From Myxococcales bacterium (GTDB taxonomy: Bacteria > Myxococcota > Myxococcia > Myxococcales > JAJYLH01): a stretch of 64,000 nucleotides of DNA. The first letter of the stretch is position 1, and the number at the start of each line of letters is the position of its first letter. The notes below the pieces were generated by a model, which worked only from the letters and a program-made list of their open reading frames with translations, ran no database searches and was not told the DNA's origin. The DNA is taken from contig JAJYLH010000003.1 of assembly GCA_021787845.1 (NCBI GenBank), positions 62,001 through 126,000 on the forward strand. Direction: 5' to 3'. Both the position numbers and the translations under genes were made by a program. This document shows, in pieces, positions 61,401-64,000 of this stretch.

Positions 61401-64000
61401 GACGCACGTCTTCCAGAACGCGGGCACCTACTCGGTCACGCTCACGGCGACCGACTCGCACGGCGGGCAGGGCACCACGGTCGCGACGGTAACCGTCACG
61501 AACGTCGCGCCGGCCGTCACCCTGGGGCCCCTCCCCTCCGGGATCGAGGCGGGAACCGCCGCGACCTTCACCGCGAGCGCGACCGACCCCTCGCCGGCGG
61601 ACATGAGCGCGGGCTTCAGCTTCCTGTTCGACTGGGGCGACGGGACGACCTCGACGGCCACCGGAACGAACGCGAGCGTCGACCACACCTACGCCGCCGA
61701 TGGCACCTACCTCCTGTCGGTCACCGCGACCGACCCGGGCGGCGCGGTCAGCGCGCCGGCACAAGCGAAGGTCTCCGTCGGAAGACCCAGCAGCGCTCCC
61801 GTTCTCACCCTCGCTCCAAACGGCCAGCACGACCCAGCCGGCCAGGCGGCGAGCTTCACCGCGACGTTCAGAGACGACAGCCCCGGCGACTCGGTGGCGC
61901 GCCTCGACTGGGACTTCGGCGACGGCCGGACATTGGCAGACACGACCCCCTACAGCCCTGCCGTGGAGCAGCACACCTACCTCGACCCGGGGACCTTCGC
62001 GGTCACCGTCCAGGCGACGAGCGCGCTCGGTCAGGTATCGACCGCGACCGTCGAGGTGACGGTCGACGACGTGCCGCCGACGATCGTGCTCGACCCGCCG
62101 CCGCTCGGCGGAGAGGAGGGCGCCGCCGTCGGCCTCGGAGCGCAGGTGACCGACCCGTCGCCCAAGGCGACCGCTGCCGGGTTCCAGTACCGCTGGGATT
62201 TCGGAGACGGCTCGGCGGTGAAATCGGGGACCCAGCTCGACCACGTGACGCACATCTACCCCGACAACGGCAGCTATACGGTGACCCTGACGGTCACCGA
62301 CGACCTGGGAACGGCGGTGACGGCGGCCGAGACGGTGAGCATCGCCAACGTCGCGCCCGTGGTGCTGGTCGATGGGCCGCTCGCGGGCAACATCGGTGAT
62401 GTCCTTTCGTTTCAGGCCGTGGTCACCGATTCGTCGCCGGTCGACACCGCTGCCGGCTTCCAAGTCGACTGGGATTTCGGCGATGGCTCACCCCAAGAGA
62501 GCGGTCTTGGTAAGCTCGCGGCCCATCACGCTTTCGGCAAGCCTGGAAGCTACACGGTGACGGTGACAGCCACCGACAAGGATGGCGGGAGCGGGAGTGC
62601 CGACCTCCTGGTGGTGGTCGGGGACGTCGCGCCGGTCGTCTCGCTGGGGCCCGACGTCGACACCACACGCAACGCCACGGTGACCTACCAGCCGCAGGTG
62701 GTCTACGCCGGCGGGGTCGACACGCTGGGGTGGGCCTGGGACTTTGGCGACGGGGCGACCTCCACCGATCCGGCGCCGACGCACGCTTATTCCGCTCTGG
62801 GCGCGTACACCGTTCGGGTCACGGCAACGGACCCGAGTGGTGAGAGCGGTTCTGCTACCCAGGCGGTCCACGTGAAGGACATTCCGCCGACCGCGACCAA
62901 CGTGGCCATCGATCCGGCGGATCCCGGATCGAACGACACCCTGTCCGTCGCGTACGACTACCAGGACGCCGACGGCGACCCGGAGGGCGGCACCGCTCTC
63001 GCTTGGACGGTGGACGGTGACATCATCGCCCCGCTGGCGGGCCTGAGGCAGATCGATCCCAGCCGCACCGAGCACGGGCAACAATGGCTGGTGACGGTGA
63101 CGCCGAACGACGGAATCGAACCGGGCGCGCCGGCGTCGTCCGACCCGGTGATCGTCGGCGACCAGCCGCCGGTGGCGTCCGACCTCGCGTTCGACGTGGT
63201 TCCGACGCGCGCGACGCCGTCGTTGACCCTCCGGTGGTCGTTCACCGACCCGGACGGCGACCGGGAGGAGCACACCCGCGTCACCTGGACCCGGAACGGC
63301 ACCTCGATGCCGCAGCTCGACGGGCTCGCGACGATTCCGGGACCGTTCAAGAAGGGCGATGTGTGGGAGGCCACGGTGACGCCGAACGACGGTTTCGAGC
63401 TCGGCGCCCCGGTCTCGACGAACACCACCGTGGCGGATTCGGCGCCGGTGTTCGATGTGCTCGACGACGTCGCCGTGCCCGCCCAGGGCGCGCTGACGCC
63501 GGTGACCCTCCACGTCCAGGCGAGCGACCCGGACGGGGACCCGGTCACCGTCACCTGTGCCGATCAGGGAAAGCCCATCGGCCTCTCGGGACCGGTCTCG
63601 TTTCCCGTCGGCACCTCCGCCGTCGCGTGTACGGCGAGCGACGGAACGCTGAAGACCATCGGCCAACTCAAGGTCGCGGTCGGCGACGTGCCGCCGGTGG
63701 TGGACGTCGGCGGCGACCGCACCGCCGACCCCGGGCGTGTCACGCTCGTCGCGAAGGGGAAGGACACCCTCGGACGGGCGCTGACCTACGCGTGGTCGCT
63801 CGTGTCGTCGCCCGAGCCCGTGATGCTCGAGGGCGCGGACCAGACGCAGATGACCGCCTTCGTGCGCAAAGCCGGGCCCTACGTTTTCGAGGCTCGGGCT
63901 TCGAACGGAGTGGCGGAAGGCTCGGACCGGGTCACCGTCACGGTGCGCAACCTCCCGCCGTTCGCGGACGCTGGGCCGTCGCCGCAGGAGGGCACGGTCG
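55438..64000 (+). CDS. Giant Gly-rich and PKD-repeat exported protein, incomplete at the right edge
   Basis: The ATG at 55438 starts a frame open to the edge of the window, at least 2854 residues. A signal peptide (MTRPALVVAAAIVFFSARPARA) is followed by a beta-helix-like start (VSANSTLCGGTYSNVGTF) and a zone very rich in Gly (about 92-322, with GGGSGGGGGGAG-type runs). One diverged PKD domain leads to 22 PKD repeats of about 93 residues (about 440-2480), each with a (W/F)GDG turn such as YSWDFGDGTP or YDWGDGTT and an LTVTDKDGG strand. The last about 370 residues before the edge are other Ig/cadherin-like modules (FTDPDGDREEH, QASDPDGDPVTV). Surface adhesion is the likely role. It is a different protein from the lipoprotein at 9585, with no cysteine pair in its repeats. 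Confidence 0.88.
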   Translation, partial: MTRPALVVAAAIVFFSARPARAACTGIQPGDYAGADLTVSANSTLCGGTYSNVGTFTIASGVTATVDPASGGQVTVQATRVSIVGTLDGTGSGSAGGQGCTYTNGGAGQAGSGVSPGGGAHAAPSRGGGSGGGGGGAGNAGGTGGQGSSGATAGVGGAADGVLGDPTRTVVGSGGGGGGCAAARFADWETAGAGGAGGGSITLIAKVIEIEGAVRADGSPGTSGTPLLGGDGGGGGGSGGTLVLYATERLAFGTNAAVSANGGAGGAQGVGFILSSGGGGGGGAGGRIKLFQPASCGGAPTSVSGGAAGSGANGGEVGGTGTAYCEDVEKNPTISAVTASPNPQNEGSASTITVQAANGSAELGSLGHLLKFQVDCDGNGTYEVGPQTSNSTSCTWPDNGTYTVHVRVSDWNSVGWSGEAAGTFAFGGSATSSVAVSVKNVAPTITSMVVPATGNEGAALSFTGSATDPSPVDQRSLTYSWDFGDGTPPALGTSVTHIYADNGAYSVTLTVTDKDGGTTNRSATTVIADVPPSVDSITIPSLTESVAATFGAAVSDPSSADTAAGFQYDWHFGDGTPDATGHDLSAPTHTYVESGTYQLTLTVTDKDGFSGSKTVTVTVANAPPVVKIVSTVPASPPEGSPATVTAGATDTPGDTAAGFTFTFHWGDGTPDTVTRNSSAAHTYADNGSYAFTVTATDRDGGVSNPAAESIVVTNVAPTITSLTGPVSPIDEGSSAAFSAAATDPSSADVAAGLIYSWDFGDGQKASGKNLTGPTHVFDDNGQYTVTLVVSDKDNGASAPQSIQVDVVNVAPAVTLVLPSNVVESMAATFGSTVSDPSTADTEAGFTYDWSWGDGTADAVGKGLSSPSHTYVESGRYTLTLQATDKDGGVGAQTATVTVANAPPAVSFTNPPTRANEGSTVTFTYQATDTPGDTAAGFDFTLDWGDSTQKTVTRATSASHLFDDNGTYTITLTATDRDGGTSEPATTTLAVANVPPTVTLSAPATLAEGAAGTFSVTVTDPSQADTRAGFAYAWDFGDGTAVSHDPSPQSHAYDDNGTYAVRVTVTDKDGGSTSQTASVRVTNVAPTVTLGPVPSPVEAQNPAAFSASATDPSSADTAAGFTFVYDWGDGTTSTVTGTSTELLHTWTAPGTYTLQVTATDKDAGTSAPATATIVVTPAPQPPALSLAPATQTVTEGGSASLTATFSDPDPGDRVASIQWQFGDGTTLTSTQPQSPLALQHPYPDSGAYTVTAIAIDATGLSTTATATVVVTNVAPTVQITSVPSGATEGAPVDVAGTATDPSPSDTAAGFTYRWSWGDGTADSVGLGLSSASHTYEDNGTYTLTLTATDQEGATSAPVSQQVAVQNVAPTVELTGKSSGNEGDTLTFDATVSDPSPVDTAAGFTFDWRWGDGSPDTTGKNLSPQAHLFGDDGDFQVTLTVTDKDGGATTQQLAVSIANLPPVVSLGPFPSPVVAGTAATFTASATDGPADTAAGFTFIFDWGDGSPPTTGKSGSAAHTYRKSGNYLISVTATDQDGAMSAPASRAVDVSPAGSTNPPSLSVAPATSAIDEGSSVSFTATFAGPDAADPVVSLEWRFGDGQTQTISAPESPLTLSHLFADNGAFQVIVVATDSSGAQATAQVSVTAAEVPPTATLGPAPAGLTEGENASFSATASDPSPADTQAGFTFDWSWGDGTPGSSGLGLTSPTHVFEESGSYAVTLVVTDKDGASSQAVSETVEVAGVAPAVALNAPATGDEGSPLAFSATATSPSSTVTQAGFVYSWDFGDGSPKLEGLGLSNVSHAYADNGSYPAELVVTDKDGLSTTKTAVVDVKNVPPVAAVKVPTPVTQGVSATFAFAATDPSSADTAAGFAFAIDWGDGTQASPTGTSLSLSHTYQAAGEYTLSVVATDKDGGASAPVSATVQVEAFSTNRPPVVALAPPSETAAEGAGASWTATFSDPDPGDAVTSLAWDFGDGSQETDSLPASPAAKTHVFQNAGTYSVTLTATDSHGGQGTTVATVTVTNVAPAVTLGPLPSGIEAGTAATFTASATDPSPADMSAGFSFLFDWGDGTTSTATGTNASVDHTYAADGTYLLSVTATDPGGAVSAPAQAKVSVGRPSSAPVLTLAPNGQHDPAGQAASFTATFRDDSPGDSVARLDWDFGDGRTLADTTPYSPAVEQHTYLDPGTFAVTVQATSALGQVSTATVEVTVDDVPPTIVLDPPPLGGEEGAAVGLGAQVTDPSPKATAAGFQYRWDFGDGSAVKSGTQLDHVTHIYPDNGSYTVTLTVTDDLGTAVTAAETVSIANVAPVVLVDGPLAGNIGDVLSFQAVVTDSSPVDTAAGFQVDWDFGDGSPQESGLGKLAAHHAFGKPGSYTVTVTATDKDGGSGSADLLVVVGDVAPVVSLGPDVDTTRNATVTYQPQVVYAGGVDTLGWAWDFGDGATSTDPAPTHAYSALGAYTVRVTATDPSGESGSATQAVHVKDIPPTATNVAIDPADPGSNDTLSVAYDYQDADGDPEGGTALAWTVDGDIIAPLAGLRQIDPSRTEHGQQWLVTVTPNDGIEPGAPASSDPVIVGDQPPVASDLAFDVVPTRATPSLTLRWSFTDPDGDREEHTRVTWTRNGTSMPQLDGLATIPGPFKKGDVWEATVTPNDGFELGAPVSTNTTVADSAPVFDVLDDVAVPAQGALTPVTLHVQASDPDGDPVTVTCADQGKPIGLSGPVSFPVGTSAVACTASDGTLKTIGQLKVAVGDVPPVVDVGGDRTADPGRVTLVAKGKDTLGRALTYAWSLVSSPEPVMLEGADQTQMTAFVRKAGPYVFEARASNGVAEGSDRVTVTVRNLPPFADAGPSPQEGTV
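56757..62875 (+). repeat. Twenty-two PKD coding repeats of about 279 bp
   Basis: The (W/F)GDG turns recur at intervals of about 272-289 bp (for example 56881, 57148, 57426, 57708, 57988, 58264). Units 3 and 6 share a DTPGDTAAGF form, and units 9, 13, 17 and 19 share a short DPDPGD-type form without the AAGF segment, which points to growth by copying of multi-unit blocks. Confidence 0.85.

Overview
The window is GC-rich bacterial chromosome (about two thirds G+C or slightly more, judged by eye) with tightly packed genes on both strands. I see no transposase, integrase, phage gene, CRISPR array, rRNA or tRNA. The gene content suggests Myxococcota or another former deltaproteobacterium: a CdnL/CarD regulator, a Ser/Thr kinase with PEGA domains, an OmpA protein with thrombospondin type-3 calcium repeats, a lipoprotein with an Asp/Gly/Ser-rich linker, HEAT-repeat and DUF4159/VWA proteins, and two giant PKD-repeat surface proteins. 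This placement is an inference from gene content.

Layout. 1-5.2 kb holds a PP2C phosphatase, a membrane-anchored M23 endopeptidase and SecA. 5.4-7.2 kb holds a small cytochrome c and a barrel-like protein with its own N-terminal haem motif. 7.3-9.4 kb (minus strand) holds an adenine-deaminase-type enzyme and a secreted esterase. 9.6-16.4 kb is one 2255-residue lipoprotein of PKD-type repeats. 16.4-19.9 kb holds small genes: an unknown basic protein, a GspE N-domain-only protein, a proline-rich secreted protein and a cytochrome c. 20-27.5 kb (minus) holds PEP carboxykinase, a DUF1460 amidase-like protein, a HEAT protein joined to an OmpA/TSP3 protein, and thymidine phosphorylase. 27.7-30.8 kb is a DUF4159 + VWA membrane pair. 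31-34.4 kb (minus) holds an exported Lys/His/Ala-rich protein, a Uma2 protein and a membrane histidine kinase. 34.7-40.4 kb (minus) is comEC-rplY-pth-rpsF-rpsR-rplI. 40.8-43.7 kb is cdnL, a membrane protein and cysS. 44-46.7 kb (minus) is a three-gene lipoprotein operon. 46.8-51.2 kb holds a thiolase, PgeF, a CpoB-like lipoprotein and a LysM protein. 51.4-54.8 kb (minus) holds the PEGA kinase and an exported unknown. From 55.4 kb to the right edge runs a second giant, Gly-rich and PKD-repeat protein of at least 2854 residues, which is incomplete here.

How the genes fit together. Most are chromosomal housekeeping (secretion, translation, nucleotide salvage, gluconeogenesis, cysteine charging) mixed with cell-envelope functions: peptidoglycan hydrolysis and editing, LysM, OmpA, lipoproteins and surface adhesins. 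The parts least explained by known systems are the haem-bearing barrel next to a cytochrome, the lipoprotein operon whose middle gene resembles a hydrolase that has lost its nucleophile, the two repeat giants, and a genome-style word bias toward AGCGCT.
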